DNA from: CAYQJL01 sp964573295
Lineage (GTDB): Bacteria; Eisenbacteria; RBG-16-71-46; CAIMUX01; WJJG01
DNA: 64,000 bases
Assembly: GCA_964573295.1 (NCBI GenBank)
Contig: CAZNJE010000007.1
Coordinates: 76,926-140,925 of the forward strand
Direction of reading: 5' to 3'
Shown: piece after piece, positions 42,791 through 51,613 of the stretch
Layout of the letters: each line of letters opens with the position of its first letter
Numbering within the stretch: the first letter of the stretch is position 1
The notes under the pieces: model-generated
What the model saw: only the letters and a program-made list of their open reading frames with translations
Database searches by the model: none
Told to the model about the DNA's origin: nothing
Translations under genes and position numbers: made by a program

Positions 42791-45103
42791 CTACGGCATG
42801 AGCACGAAGCGGCGGAAGGCGCTTCGATCCCCCACGGTCAGTCGCGCGAAGTAGATTCCCGCCGTGGCCCCGGCGCCGTTCCAGGTAGCTTCGAGCGCCC
42901 CGCCCGACGCATCGCCCCCGCGCAGGCGCTGTGGCCGCAGGTCGGCGACCTGCCGCCCGTTGACGTCGTGGATCGTGAGGCGGAGCGCATCGCTTGGGTT
43001 CGCGCCCACGGGAACCGTGAAACGAAACGCGGCCTGGCCTGCGACCGGCTGCGCGCCCACGAGTTCGATCCCCGACCAGGCCTCCGGAGGCGACGGCGGG
43101 TCGCCCACGTCCGCATAACCGCCCACCTCGATCAAGCGGGGCGGACCATAGGCTGCGCGGTCGTCCTCGACATCGACCGACTGCACCAGGTAGGCAAATT
43201 CGCCCGGCGCGTGATTGGAGAAGGTGTACTCGGCGGCCGGGTGCCCCTCGGCGACCAGGGTCTCGGTCTCAAAAAGATCGGCGGGCTCGATGTCATCGAC
43301 ATACCACCCCTCGTCGGTCACGTAGCCATCGGTGTTGTACCGAAACCGGAACCAGACGATGTCGCCTTCATAGGCGGAGAGGTCGAACTCGGCCTCCACC
43401 CATCCACCGGAGTTGCCCGTAATGCCGTTGCCGAAGTTGCGAAGGTTCGGATCGCTGTTGGTCGTGATCGAACCCGGGAGCGTCGTGAAGGTGCGGCCAT
43501 CGGTCGCGATCTCGACGTAGCCGTAGTCCCAGTTGCTCTCAATGCGGTAGTAGGTCCAGAAGCGCAGGCTCTCGCCCGGCTCCACGAGGTGACCGCGCCG
43601 CGACTCGAGGGTGTTGTTGAGATGGTTGTCGTTGCCGCCGAAGAAGCTGTGGGTTGGCGAATGGGAGCGGTTCGTCACCCGGCTCCACCCCACGCTGGTC
43701 CACCGGGTCGCCGGATCGGCCTCCAGATCGTCCGCTCCCAGGGCGGGTCCGGTGGCCTCGATCACGTTCCAGGCGATCGCCGGATTGTCCGGGTCCGGCT
43801 CGGGAACACTCCAGGTGAGCGTGAAGGTGACCGGTACGGTCCCCTCCGTCACGACGCGCGCGAGGCCCGGTGGGAGCACGCGCTGCGGATTGTCGGCCAG
43901 CTCGATCGCCCGCAGGTTGCCTTCGCGGTTCTCGGCCACCAGTTCGGGAATACGGGCCTCGGGCGGCCAGAAGTTGTCGTTCGAGGTCCCCACCTCGGTG
44001 ACGTAGGAGAAGATCTTCGGCTTGCTCTGCTGCTCTCCGTACATCCAGTCGTTGGCATCCCCGTTCACGCGGTAGAGCATCTCCCACGCCGCTCCCGGTG
44101 CATAGCCGTTCTCCTCGCTACGAATGCGCCCGAGCCTGAAAAGCCCTTCGTGATCCTCGCAGTGCAGCTGGTCGTAGCCCCAGGAGTGCAAGTTGTAGTT
44201 GCCGTAGGAATGGTAGTTGAGGGCGACGGTGAACTCGCGGGCATTGCATAAGTCCCGGATGGCCACGGTCTCGGGTTCGCTGAAGGGGCTGGCGCCGCGG
44301 TAGGTCTCCGATGACGGGTAGGGGCTCGATCCCTCGTCGTCGTAGCCCCACTGGTAGCCGAAGTTCCGATTGAGGTCCACACCGTAGGTGCCGCCGCCGT
44401 TGTTGCGGCGGTTCTTGCGCCACATGCCCCCGCCTTGCGGGTTCGTCTGATAGTTGTATTGCACGCCGTCGGGATTGACGACCGGCTGGAGCCAGATCTC
44501 GCGCCCATTGACGATGGCCGTGGCCCGCGGATCGGTGCCGTAGCTTTCCAGCAAGTGCCGGGCGAGATCATGGAGCACCTCGAAGGTGATCACCTCGCGC
44601 GCATGGATGTAGGCATTGAAGTAGACCTCGGGTTCGTCCTCCTCGACGGCCGGGTTGTCCGAGATCTTGTAGACCCACAGCTCGCGCCCCTCGATCGATT
44701 GGCCGATGCTGATCTTGGGCGTCATGATCTCGGGATAGGCGCCGGCCAGCGCGTCCATGGCCTCGATGGCCTCCTCGTAGGTGTGGTAGGCCCCAAAGGG
44801 TCCTTCCCGCGAGAGACGGGAAGCGAAGAAGCCTTCGAGGTCATCGATCGCGACATCGGCCTCGAACCCGAGCGCCCGCAACTCGGCCAGGCGTCCCGCC
44901 GCAGCCGCGAACTCCAAGACGTCTCCCGCAACGGTGCTCCCGCAGGTTCTCGCCTCGGGCACCTGGATGAGCAAGCGCTGGTACTCGGCTTTCGAGTCCA
45001 GCCGAACGGAGAGGAGCTGGCTGCCACCCGCGACGGCCGGCGCCGAGAGGATGAACGCAACAGCGACCGCCACCGCGGCCGCGGGTCGAATCTGCAAATG
45101 CAT
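42791..45103 (-). CDS. Secreted M14 zinc carboxypeptidase with FlgD-like C-terminal domain
   Basis: 770 residues; start ATG 45103 follows GGGAGAAG. Signal peptide 1-26. M14 domain about 105-395: zinc ligands HARE (AYIHAREVITFE) and His in NYHSYGNYNLHSWG; substrate-binding NPDGVQYNY and DLNRNFGYQWGY; catalytic Glu in SYVTEVGTSNDNFWP. A MAM/immune-inhibitor-A-like beta domain lies near 440-620 (SFFGGNDNHLNNTLES, WVEAEFDLSAYEGD, GWYVDDIE). The terminal FlgD-type Ig domain (LRLTIHDVNGRQVADL, TAGIYFARL) matches the other secreted proteins here. Probably an extracellular peptidase feeding the S46 enzyme with peptides, an inference. Confidence 0.93.
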   Translation of the reverse strand: MHLQIRPAAAVAVAVAFILSAPAVAGGSQLLSVRLDSKAEYQRLLIQVPEARTCGSTVAGDVLEFAAAAGRLAELRALGFEADVAIDDLEGFFASRLSREGPFGAYHTYEEAIEAMDALAGAYPEIMTPKISIGQSIEGRELWVYKISDNPAVEEDEPEVYFNAYIHAREVITFEVLHDLARHLLESYGTDPRATAIVNGREIWLQPVVNPDGVQYNYQTNPQGGGMWRKNRRNNGGGTYGVDLNRNFGYQWGYDDEGSSPYPSSETYRGASPFSEPETVAIRDLCNAREFTVALNYHSYGNYNLHSWGYDQLHCEDHEGLFRLGRIRSEENGYAPGAAWEMLYRVNGDANDWMYGEQQSKPKIFSYVTEVGTSNDNFWPPEARIPELVAENREGNLRAIELADNPQRVLPPGLARVVTEGTVPVTFTLTWSVPEPDPDNPAIAWNVIEATGPALGADDLEADPATRWTSVGWSRVTNRSHSPTHSFFGGNDNHLNNTLESRRGHLVEPGESLRFWTYYRIESNWDYGYVEIATDGRTFTTLPGSITTNSDPNLRNFGNGITGNSGGWVEAEFDLSAYEGDIVWFRFRYNTDGYVTDEGWYVDDIEPADLFETETLVAEGHPAAEYTFSNHAPGEFAYLVQSVDVEDDRAAYGPPRLIEVGGYADVGDPPSPPEAWSGIELVGAQPVAGQAAFRFTVPVGANPSDALRLTIHDVNGRQVADLRPQRLRGGDASGGALEATWNGAGATAGIYFARLTVGDRSAFRRFVLMP

Positions 45104-45486
45104 GTGTTTCTTCTCCCTGGCATGGGTGTTGGGCTCGCGTTTCAGCTGGGTGCTCTACGCCCGGGCCCGCGAGGCTCCTCGCCTAGTATGTCACAAGTGC
45201 GCCCCTGCGGTCGCCGGCAGGGTCCATCTCCCTGGGCCGCCCGGAACGACCGGAAGCACACGCGCCCCTATCTTCCTCACAGAAAACGAGATAGAAGACC
45301 CGCTCTCAGGGAACCCCGGGGTAGAGTTTGCCGCTGGCTGCCCCGCCCGGATCAGTCTCCCGAGCGCGCCCCTGCATGGTGGCGCACGCCGAGGCAAACC
45401 GGTAGACTGCGCGATTGCAGTCGACCAGCACAAGGAGACCGCGCCCGCGGTCCAAAGAGGTCCGAGCAGGAGGAGGACAGGAGCCC
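45104..45486. other. Divergent intergenic region M14 peptidase / histidine kinase
   Basis: 383 bases between divergent starts. No coding frame with support, no repeat. Must contain two promoters, but no box pair stands out. AGGAG at 45479-45483 is the ribosome site of the kinase. Confidence 0.5.
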
Positions 45487-46572
45487 ATGCGAACGGAGGT
45501 CGTCCGCGAGTTCCTCTCCGCGCTGGCCAGTCCCAAGACCTACGATTTTCGGCGCAACCACTACATCATCTTCGGGCTCCTGTGGGGCTTGCCGGTCCCG
45601 GTGCTGGGCATTTTGATCGAAGCACGCGCCGGGGTATTCGATGCTTCCTCTGCCGGGTCGGTGATCGCGGGTATGCTGGCCGACCCGTTCCACATTTTCC
45701 TGCTTCTGCACCCGGTCTTCTTCGCGGTCGTCTTCGGGACCCTGGGCACGATCCGGCTGCGCAAGATGGCTCAGATCGAGGAACTGGTCGAGCAGCTCGC
45801 GCAGGAGGTCAAGCTCCTTTCGCGCGCCAACGCCGAACTCCAGGAACTCGACCGGCTGAAGGACGAGTTTTTGAGCAATGTCACCCACGAACTCAAGACC
45901 CCGCTCGTGACGATGCGCGGGTATACCCAGATGCTCGAGAGTGGCCGGCTAGGCGAGCTGGATGACAAACAGCGCCGGGCGATCGACGTCATGCTCCGCA
46001 GTGCCAATCGCCTCCAGGAGCAGATCGACCGAATCCTGGCCGGCAGCCGGAACCTACACAGCCTGAAAGACATTGAACCTGAGGACCTTTCGCTGACCGA
46101 GCTGGTTCTGGAGGTGATGCACACGCAGACGCCCACGGCTGAGCAGCGCGGCGTGGATGTCCACCTCCAGCCGCCTCCCGAGCCGGTCACGCTCCATGCC
46201 GACCGCGTACGGATCCTGGAGGTGTTCAACAACCTGGTCTCGAACGCGATCAAGTTCACGGAAGCGGGGGGGCGGGTCTGGATCAGCTTCGGCGCCCCCT
46301 CCGGCGATAGGGTGCCGGTGGAGGTGGGCGATACCGGGGTCGGTATCCCCGAAGCGGCGCAAGAGCATATCTTCGACCGGTTCCGCCAGGCCGACGGCTC
46401 GATCCGGCGGGCCTACGGGGGTTCGGGGCTGGGTCTGTCGATCGTGCGGCAGAACCTCGAAGCACACGGGTGCGAGATCCGCGTCCAGAGCAAGGAAGGC
46501 AAGGGCACGCGCTTCTTCTTCGAGCTGCCCCTGTCGCGGGCGGCCGCCGCCCGGGCGCAAGAAAGCGGATAG
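45487..46572 (+). CDS. Membrane sensor histidine kinase
   Basis: 361 residues from ATG 45487 (CAGGAG upstream). Two transmembrane helices (YIIFGLLWGLPVPVLGILI; FHIFLLLHPVFFAVVFGTL) with a very short loop, so sensing is likely in the membrane or cytoplasm. A coiled linker leads to the HisKA domain with H-box FLSNVTHELKTPLVTM, then HATPase motifs NNLVSNAIKF, GDTGVGIP, IFDRFRQ and GGSGLGLSIV. A response regulator follows 41 bases later. Confidence 0.93.
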   Translation: MRTEVVREFLSALASPKTYDFRRNHYIIFGLLWGLPVPVLGILIEARAGVFDASSAGSVIAGMLADPFHIFLLLHPVFFAVVFGTLGTIRLRKMAQIEELVEQLAQEVKLLSRANAELQELDRLKDEFLSNVTHELKTPLVTMRGYTQMLESGRLGELDDKQRRAIDVMLRSANRLQEQIDRILAGSRNLHSLKDIEPEDLSLTELVLEVMHTQTPTAEQRGVDVHLQPPPEPVTLHADRVRILEVFNNLVSNAIKFTEAGGRVWISFGAPSGDRVPVEVGDTGVGIPEAAQEHIFDRFRQADGSIRRAYGGSGLGLSIVRQNLEAHGCEIRVQSKEGKGTRFFFELPLSRAAAARAQESG

Positions 46573-46613
46573 ATTATGGTAGACCGAGTGCAACGATCCA
46601 CAGGAGGAAACCG

Positions 46614-47327
46614 ATGAGCGGCCCGCAGAAGACCATTCTGGCCGTGGACGACGAACGCGACATCACCGAGATGCTCACGCTCTTGCTCGAGAGCGAGGGC
46701 TACCGGGTACTCACGGCCTCCGGCGGCGCCGAGGCGCTGAGTCTGCTCGAGAGCGAGAAGCCCGATCTGATCCTGCTCGACATCATGATGCCCGGCGTCG
46801 ACGGCCATCAGGTCTGTCGCGCCATCCGCGAGCACAAGAGGTTCGAGGATGTGCCGGTCGTCATGCTGACGGCCAAGAACGATGTCGTACACATCGCCCA
46901 GGCGGTCGACGAGGGGGCCGACGGATTCATCGTCAAGCCCTTCGAGGTCGAGCAGCTCTTGCGTACGCTACGCATGCGGCTGGAAGGCAAGATCGACGCC
47001 TTCTATCGCTCCAGCAAGTCGGACACGACCGCAAAGGTCGGTGAGGACGAGCGCATCATCTTCATCGACCTGCTCGAGCCCGAGGACGTCTTCTCGGTCG
47101 TCATGGATGCCTGCAAGGGCCAGCAACACACCCTACTATCCTTGTGGCAGGAGGAGGTCGCCGAGCGCCGCCTGCAGACCTCGGCGCTGGTGAGCGTCAG
47201 TTCCACCGCCGACTTCGGCGACCTGCTCAACTGCATCTTCGGCGTCCCGGAGGTGCGCGTTTTGAACTGCTTCATCTATCGCGGCATGGCCGAGATTCCC
47301 GAGGAGATCCGTAACCGGGCCCAGTAG
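46614..47327 (+). CDS. Response regulator with uncharacterised C-terminal domain
   Basis: 237 residues, AGGAGGAAA at 46602-46610. Receiver domain 1-125: ILAVDDERDI, phosphoacceptor in LILLDIMMPGVDG, VMLTAKN and FIVKPFE. The last 100 residues (from DERIIFIDLLEPEDVF to VRVLNCFIYRG) carry no helix-turn-helix and match no output domain I know. The alternating strand-helix pattern suggests a ferredoxin-like fold, perhaps ligand-binding like the RAM domains of the regulator at 16545. Pairs with the upstream kinase and precedes citrate synthase by 32 bases. Confidence 0.88.
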   Translation: MSGPQKTILAVDDERDITEMLTLLLESEGYRVLTASGGAEALSLLESEKPDLILLDIMMPGVDGHQVCRAIREHKRFEDVPVVMLTAKNDVVHIAQAVDEGADGFIVKPFEVEQLLRTLRMRLEGKIDAFYRSSKSDTTAKVGEDERIIFIDLLEPEDVFSVVMDACKGQQHTLLSLWQEEVAERRLQTSALVSVSSTADFGDLLNCIFGVPEVRVLNCFIYRGMAEIPEEIRNRAQ

Positions 47328-47359
47328 GCGCCCGATAACCACGAGAGCGAAGGGCTACC

Positions 47360-48604
47360 ATGACGGAATTGGATATCAAGAACATCGGACTGCGCGGGGT
47401 CACCGTCGCCGACACCCGGATCAGCCTGGTCGACGGCATTCGCGGGCAACTCCTCTACCGGGGCTATCACATCCGTGATCTGGCCGCGAAGGCCTGCTAC
47501 GAGGAGGTGGTCCACCTCCTGCTGCTCGACCGCCTGCCCAACCGCGACGAGCTCCTGCTCCTGCGCCGACGCCTGGCCGAGGCGCGCCGTTTGCCCGATG
47601 CGGTGCTGGACTACCTGAAGCTGCGCAGCCGCGAAGCACGTCCCATGGACGTCATCCAGGGCACCGTGCCCCTGCTGGCCGACTTCGACCCGGACCTGGA
47701 AGCCGATACCCGTCCGGCGATGGTGCGCTCGAGCCTGCGGATCATCGCCCGCCTGGCCTCGGTCATGGCCTGCTGGCGCCACCTGCGCCGCGGGCGACCC
47801 GTCCCTGAGGCCTACGACGATCCCTCGGTTTCTCACGCCCGCGCGCTCATGCAGATGCTGCTGGGCCGGGAGGCCAACGAAGACGAAGAGCGGCTGATGG
47901 ACATCCTCCTGATCCTGCACGCCGAGCACACCTTCAACGCCTCCACCTTTTCGGCGCGCCAGGTGGCCTCCACCCTCGCCCACCTCTACGCCTCGGTCAC
48001 CGCGGCGATCGGTTCCCTGAGCGGCCGCCTGCACGGCGGCGCCAACGCCCGCGTGATGGAGATGCTGCTCGAGATCGGCGACGCCGACCAGGTCCCGGCC
48101 TGGATCGAGGCCCGCATCGCCGCCCGCCGGCGGATCATGGGCCTCGGCCACGCCGTCTACCGGACCGAGGACCCGCGGGCGGCCATCCTGCGGGCGACGG
48201 CCGAGAAAACCCTGGCCGGCAAGGAGGAGGAGAAGTGGCTCGAGCTGGCCTGCGAGGTCGAGCGCATCGCGAGGCAGACCCTGCGTGAGAAGCGCGGCCT
48301 GGACCTGTTTCCCAACGTGGACTTCTTCTCCGGGCCCATCCTCTACGCCCTGGGCCTGCCGACCGACATGTTTCCGGCCTTCTTCGCCGTCTCGCGGATC
48401 GCCGGCTGGTGCGCCCACATCATCGAGGAGCAGCACGCCGAAGCCGCGCCGAAGCCCACGCTCTACCGCCCGCGCTCGAGCTACGTGGGGCGCTTCTGCG
48501 GCGACGACGGCTGCCCCTTAGAGCCCCTGAAGGGCCGGGGCTCGGGCACCCGCTACGGCGAGGATTACGAGGGCTGTCAGGAGATCGAGCGCTGCGGCGG
48601 CTGA
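47360..48604 (+). CDS. Citrate synthase-family protein
   Basis: 414 residues. It condenses acetyl-CoA with oxaloacetate (citrate synthase) or propionyl-CoA (methylcitrate synthase); motifs do not separate the two. Catalytic triad: His225 (LHGGAN), His264 (GLGHAVYRTEDPRA) and Asp321 (NVDFFSGPIL). HAEHTFNASTF and GWCAHIIEE are also typical. After the usual end near RPRSSYVG there are about 35 extra residues with four Cys (FCGDDGC, EGCQEIERC). Expression may be tied to the kinase-regulator pair upstream. Confidence 0.88.
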   Translation: MTELDIKNIGLRGVTVADTRISLVDGIRGQLLYRGYHIRDLAAKACYEEVVHLLLLDRLPNRDELLLLRRRLAEARRLPDAVLDYLKLRSREARPMDVIQGTVPLLADFDPDLEADTRPAMVRSSLRIIARLASVMACWRHLRRGRPVPEAYDDPSVSHARALMQMLLGREANEDEERLMDILLILHAEHTFNASTFSARQVASTLAHLYASVTAAIGSLSGRLHGGANARVMEMLLEIGDADQVPAWIEARIAARRRIMGLGHAVYRTEDPRAAILRATAEKTLAGKEEEKWLELACEVERIARQTLREKRGLDLFPNVDFFSGPILYALGLPTDMFPAFFAVSRIAGWCAHIIEEQHAEAAPKPTLYRPRSSYVGRFCGDDGCPLEPLKGRGSGTRYGEDYEGCQEIERCGG

Positions 48605-48611
48605 GCAAAGG

Positions 48612-48643
48612 CGGCGGGCCGGTTCTTCCGCGGCCGGCCGCCG
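48612..48643 (+). terminator. GC hairpin after citrate synthase
   Basis: CGGCGG-g-CCGG pairs with CCGG-CCGCCG around a short loop beginning TTCTTCC; a one-base bulge interrupts the stem. It starts 7 bases after the stop codon. No T-run follows, so termination is uncertain. Confidence 0.4.
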
Positions 48644-48771
48644 CGGTCTCGGGACTATACCCTTAACTGCAATCCACCGTGTGCATTATGGACTCAAATC
48701 CTATACGACCACCCCCCTCCCAGATGACAATTTCTGCATCAAAGCAAAAATGGTTGTGACATTCTTTGCTT

Positions 48772-49968
48772 ATGTGCGAAATTCGCCCAATGCAAAGGAA
48801 GCGCTATTTGTACGAACCCATCGTCTCTGATCTTGCAGAGAAGATGGTCTTCGTTGCCGGTCCTCGCCAGGTGGGCAAGACCACGCTCGCCAAGGATATC
48901 CTCTCCGAAAGCGACGAGGAGACGATCTACCTGAACTGGGACAATCGCGACGATCGGCGGGAGATTCGAGCGGCCCGGTGGCCGGGCGCGCGAACCATCG
49001 TGGTCCTGGACGAACTCCACAAGTGGCGCACCTGGAAGAGTTGGATCAAGGGCGAGTATGACAAGCACTGCGAACACCTACATTTCCTGATCACGGGCAG
49101 TGCCCGACTGGATCTCTACCGCCGGGGAGGTGACTCACTTCAAGGGCGCTATCACCACTACCGCCTCCATCCCTTCTCCTATGCTGAACTCGCCGGCGGG
49201 GAGGACCGCAAGGCCTGTCTTCCTGGAGAAGGTCTGGAGATCCCGACTCGCGGTAGCCGCGATATCGTGAACACCTTGATGCGGTATGGCGGCTTTCCCG
49301 AGCCTCTCTTGAAAGCGTCGGCACGCACGTTGCGGCGTTGGCAGAAGGAGCGCATCGAGCGCTTCTTCCGCGAGGATGTGCGGGATCTCGAAGCCATTCG
49401 AGATCTGTCGTCGCTGCAGATTCTGGCGGATCTCATCCCAGAGAGAGTGGGATCACCGCTTTCCCTCAACGCGCTCCGAGAAGATCTAGAAGTGAGCCAC
49501 CGGGCGGTCACCCATTGGATGAACATCCTCGAGCGGCTGTACCACGTCTTCCGCATACGGCCGTTCGACACCAAGCAGGCCCGAACCCTGCGCAAGATGC
49601 CGAAGGCCTACTTGTGGGACAGCAGCCTGGTCCAGGAAGCCGGCCCGCGGTTCGAGAACCTGGTGGCCCTCCACCTTCTGAAACTATGTCACTTTCTGGA
49701 AGACCGAGAGGGGTATCGGACGAAGCTATTCTACCTTCGGGACCGAGCCGGGCGGGAAGTCGACTTCCTCATGACGGTCGATCAGAGACCGTGGTTCGCG
49801 GTGGAGGCTAAGCTGAGCAACACCCACATCGATTCATCGTTGACCTACTTCCGGGAACGTCTTCGCATCCCCTACGCTTACCAGGTCGTGCTGAGCGGCA
49901 CCCGGGACTTCGTCCAGGACGGTGTCCGCTGTCTACCCGCGCATCGCTTCTTCGGCGCGCTTCTCTGA
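48772..49968 (+). CDS. AAA-type ATPase, DUF4143 family (1)
   Basis: 398 residues from ATG 48772 (48790 also possible; no ribosome site). Walker A GPRQVGKTTLAKDIL, Walker B TIVVLDELHKW, sensor segment LITGSARLD. The middle region shows PFSYAEL and GGFPEPLL, and the C-terminal DUF4143 nuclease-like part ends AGREVDFLMTVDQRPWFAVEAK with the typical E-V-D...E-x-K pattern of PD-(D/E)XK folds. Function in bacteria is unsettled; such genes are frequent in accessory regions. Upstream bases are AT-richer than the window average. A second family member follows. Confidence 0.88.
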   Translation: MCEIRPMQRKRYLYEPIVSDLAEKMVFVAGPRQVGKTTLAKDILSESDEETIYLNWDNRDDRREIRAARWPGARTIVVLDELHKWRTWKSWIKGEYDKHCEHLHFLITGSARLDLYRRGGDSLQGRYHHYRLHPFSYAELAGGEDRKACLPGEGLEIPTRGSRDIVNTLMRYGGFPEPLLKASARTLRRWQKERIERFFREDVRDLEAIRDLSSLQILADLIPERVGSPLSLNALREDLEVSHRAVTHWMNILERLYHVFRIRPFDTKQARTLRKMPKAYLWDSSLVQEAGPRFENLVALHLLKLCHFLEDREGYRTKLFYLRDRAGREVDFLMTVDQRPWFAVEAKLSNTHIDSSLTYFRERLRIPYAYQVVLSGTRDFVQDGVRCLPAHRFFGALL

Positions 49969-50153
49969 GTCCGCCGATCTCTCCTGCCGCCGATCTCTCC
50001 TGCCGCCGCGGCCTCGGGACCATGTTCTCATCAACCTGACCTGCAATCCGACCCAGCAATCAGAGTCACATTATTTCAAGCAAAATAGAGAAATTCAACA
50101 CATTTTTGTAATGAATTATTGACGCAGTGGCACATATTTTCTACGATGTCCTC

Positions 50154-51458
50154 ATGAATCGCGACATCCGCCAAGAACTGGCATCCTGGAAGCTCACGCC
50201 ACGCAGAAAGCCCCTGATTCTTCGGGGAGTGCGTCAATCAGGCAAATCCTACAGTCTCAAGAAGTTCGGAGATGAGAGATACGGAAACACCATTGATCTG
50301 GACTTCGAGGAGCACCCGGCACTCTGTGATCTGTTCGAACGGGATCTCGATCCAAAACGAATCATCCGTGACATCGGGCTCCTTACCGGCCAGCCCATCA
50401 TACCCGGCGAGACGCTCATCCTATTCGACGAGATTCAGGCCTGCCCCCGAGCACTCACGTCGCTGAAGTATTTCTGCGAACGCGCGTCCGAGCACCATAT
50501 CGTGGCGGCCGGCTCGCTACTCGGAAGTAGGATGTCGGGGAACAGTTCGTTCCCGGTCGGCAACGTCAATCTCCTCGATCTGCATCCCCTTTCGTTTCTG
50601 GAGTTCCTGGAGGCGATTGGGAAGCCCACATGGCGCGAAGCGATCGAATCGACCACGACCTTCACTCCACTCCCGGACCCGTTGCACGAAGCACTGCTTG
50701 CCAGTCTGAAGGTTTACTACATCGTCGGTGGAATGCCGGAGGCAGTGGACTGCTACCTTCGGACAGAGGATCTGGCAGCTGTCCGAGCCGTCCAACGCGA
50801 GATCCTGGACACGTATGCCTTGGACTTCTCCAAGCACGCCGACCCAAAAGACGTTCCGCGAATTGCTCGGGTGTGGGAATCCATCCCCTACCAACTGGCC
50901 CGCGAGAACAAGAAGTTCAAGTACGCAGACGTCTCGGCCCGCGCCAGATCCCGGGAGTATGCCAGCGCAGTTCAATGGCTTTGCGATGCCGCGGTGATCC
51001 TCCGTGCGCATTGCATCAGTAAGCCGGATCTCCCTCTGGGGCGGCATTCGGATCGGAGCGCCTTCAAGGTGTACGCGGCCGATGTCGGCCTTCTGGGCGC
51101 GATGGTCAAGCTGCCCGAGAGGGTCCTCCTCCAAGGCGACGCGCTGTTCACCGAATTCCGTGGTGCATTGGCTGAGAACTATGTGGCCCAGCAGCTGGCC
51201 CAGAGCCTCTCCAGAGATCTGTACTACTGGAGGAGTGAAGGCATTGCAGAGGTTGACTTCGTGGTGGAGCGCGACGGCCAGACCCATCCACTGGAAGTCA
51301 AGGCCGGCGTCAATCCGAAGAGCAAGAGTCTGCGGGTCTACGACGAGAAGTACACACCGCCGGCACTCTCCCGGAGCACGCTCCTCAATCTCAAACGCGA
51401 TGGGAAAATCTGCAACTATCCTCTCTATGCCGTCTCGCTGCTTCCACTGTCAAACTGA
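50154..51458 (+). CDS. AAA-type ATPase, DUF4143 family (2)
   Basis: 434 residues from ATG 50154; GTG 50127 extends it by nine residues. Walker A is GVRQSGKSYSL (usual T replaced by S), Walker B ETLILFDEIQACPRAL, sensor AAGSLLG. Typical family blocks: NVNLLDLHPLSFLEFLEA, YYIVGGMPEAVD. C-terminal PD-(D/E)XK-like signature GIAEVDFVVERDG then HPLEVKAG. Only distantly similar to the preceding copy (different spacing and sequence), so not a recent tandem duplication. The preceding 185 bases are AT-rich (runs of ATT and AAA near 50070-50121). Confidence 0.9.
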   Translation: MNRDIRQELASWKLTPRRKPLILRGVRQSGKSYSLKKFGDERYGNTIDLDFEEHPALCDLFERDLDPKRIIRDIGLLTGQPIIPGETLILFDEIQACPRALTSLKYFCERASEHHIVAAGSLLGSRMSGNSSFPVGNVNLLDLHPLSFLEFLEAIGKPTWREAIESTTTFTPLPDPLHEALLASLKVYYIVGGMPEAVDCYLRTEDLAAVRAVQREILDTYALDFSKHADPKDVPRIARVWESIPYQLARENKKFKYADVSARARSREYASAVQWLCDAAVILRAHCISKPDLPLGRHSDRSAFKVYAADVGLLGAMVKLPERVLLQGDALFTEFRGALAENYVAQQLAQSLSRDLYYWRSEGIAEVDFVVERDGQTHPLEVKAGVNPKSKSLRVYDEKYTPPALSRSTLLNLKRDGKICNYPLYAVSLLPLSN

Positions 51459-51613
51459 GCGGGCGTCCAGCACCTCCGCCAGTGCGGGGATCGTCAGGCA
51501 CCCAGTCTACCCTGCCTCCCGGTCCCCCAGGGCGACAAGCCCTGGAGAATCCTTCATTTGACAGGACCGTTCACCTGCCTCAGCCTCACGCAAACGCTTT
51601 GAGGGAGGTTGCC

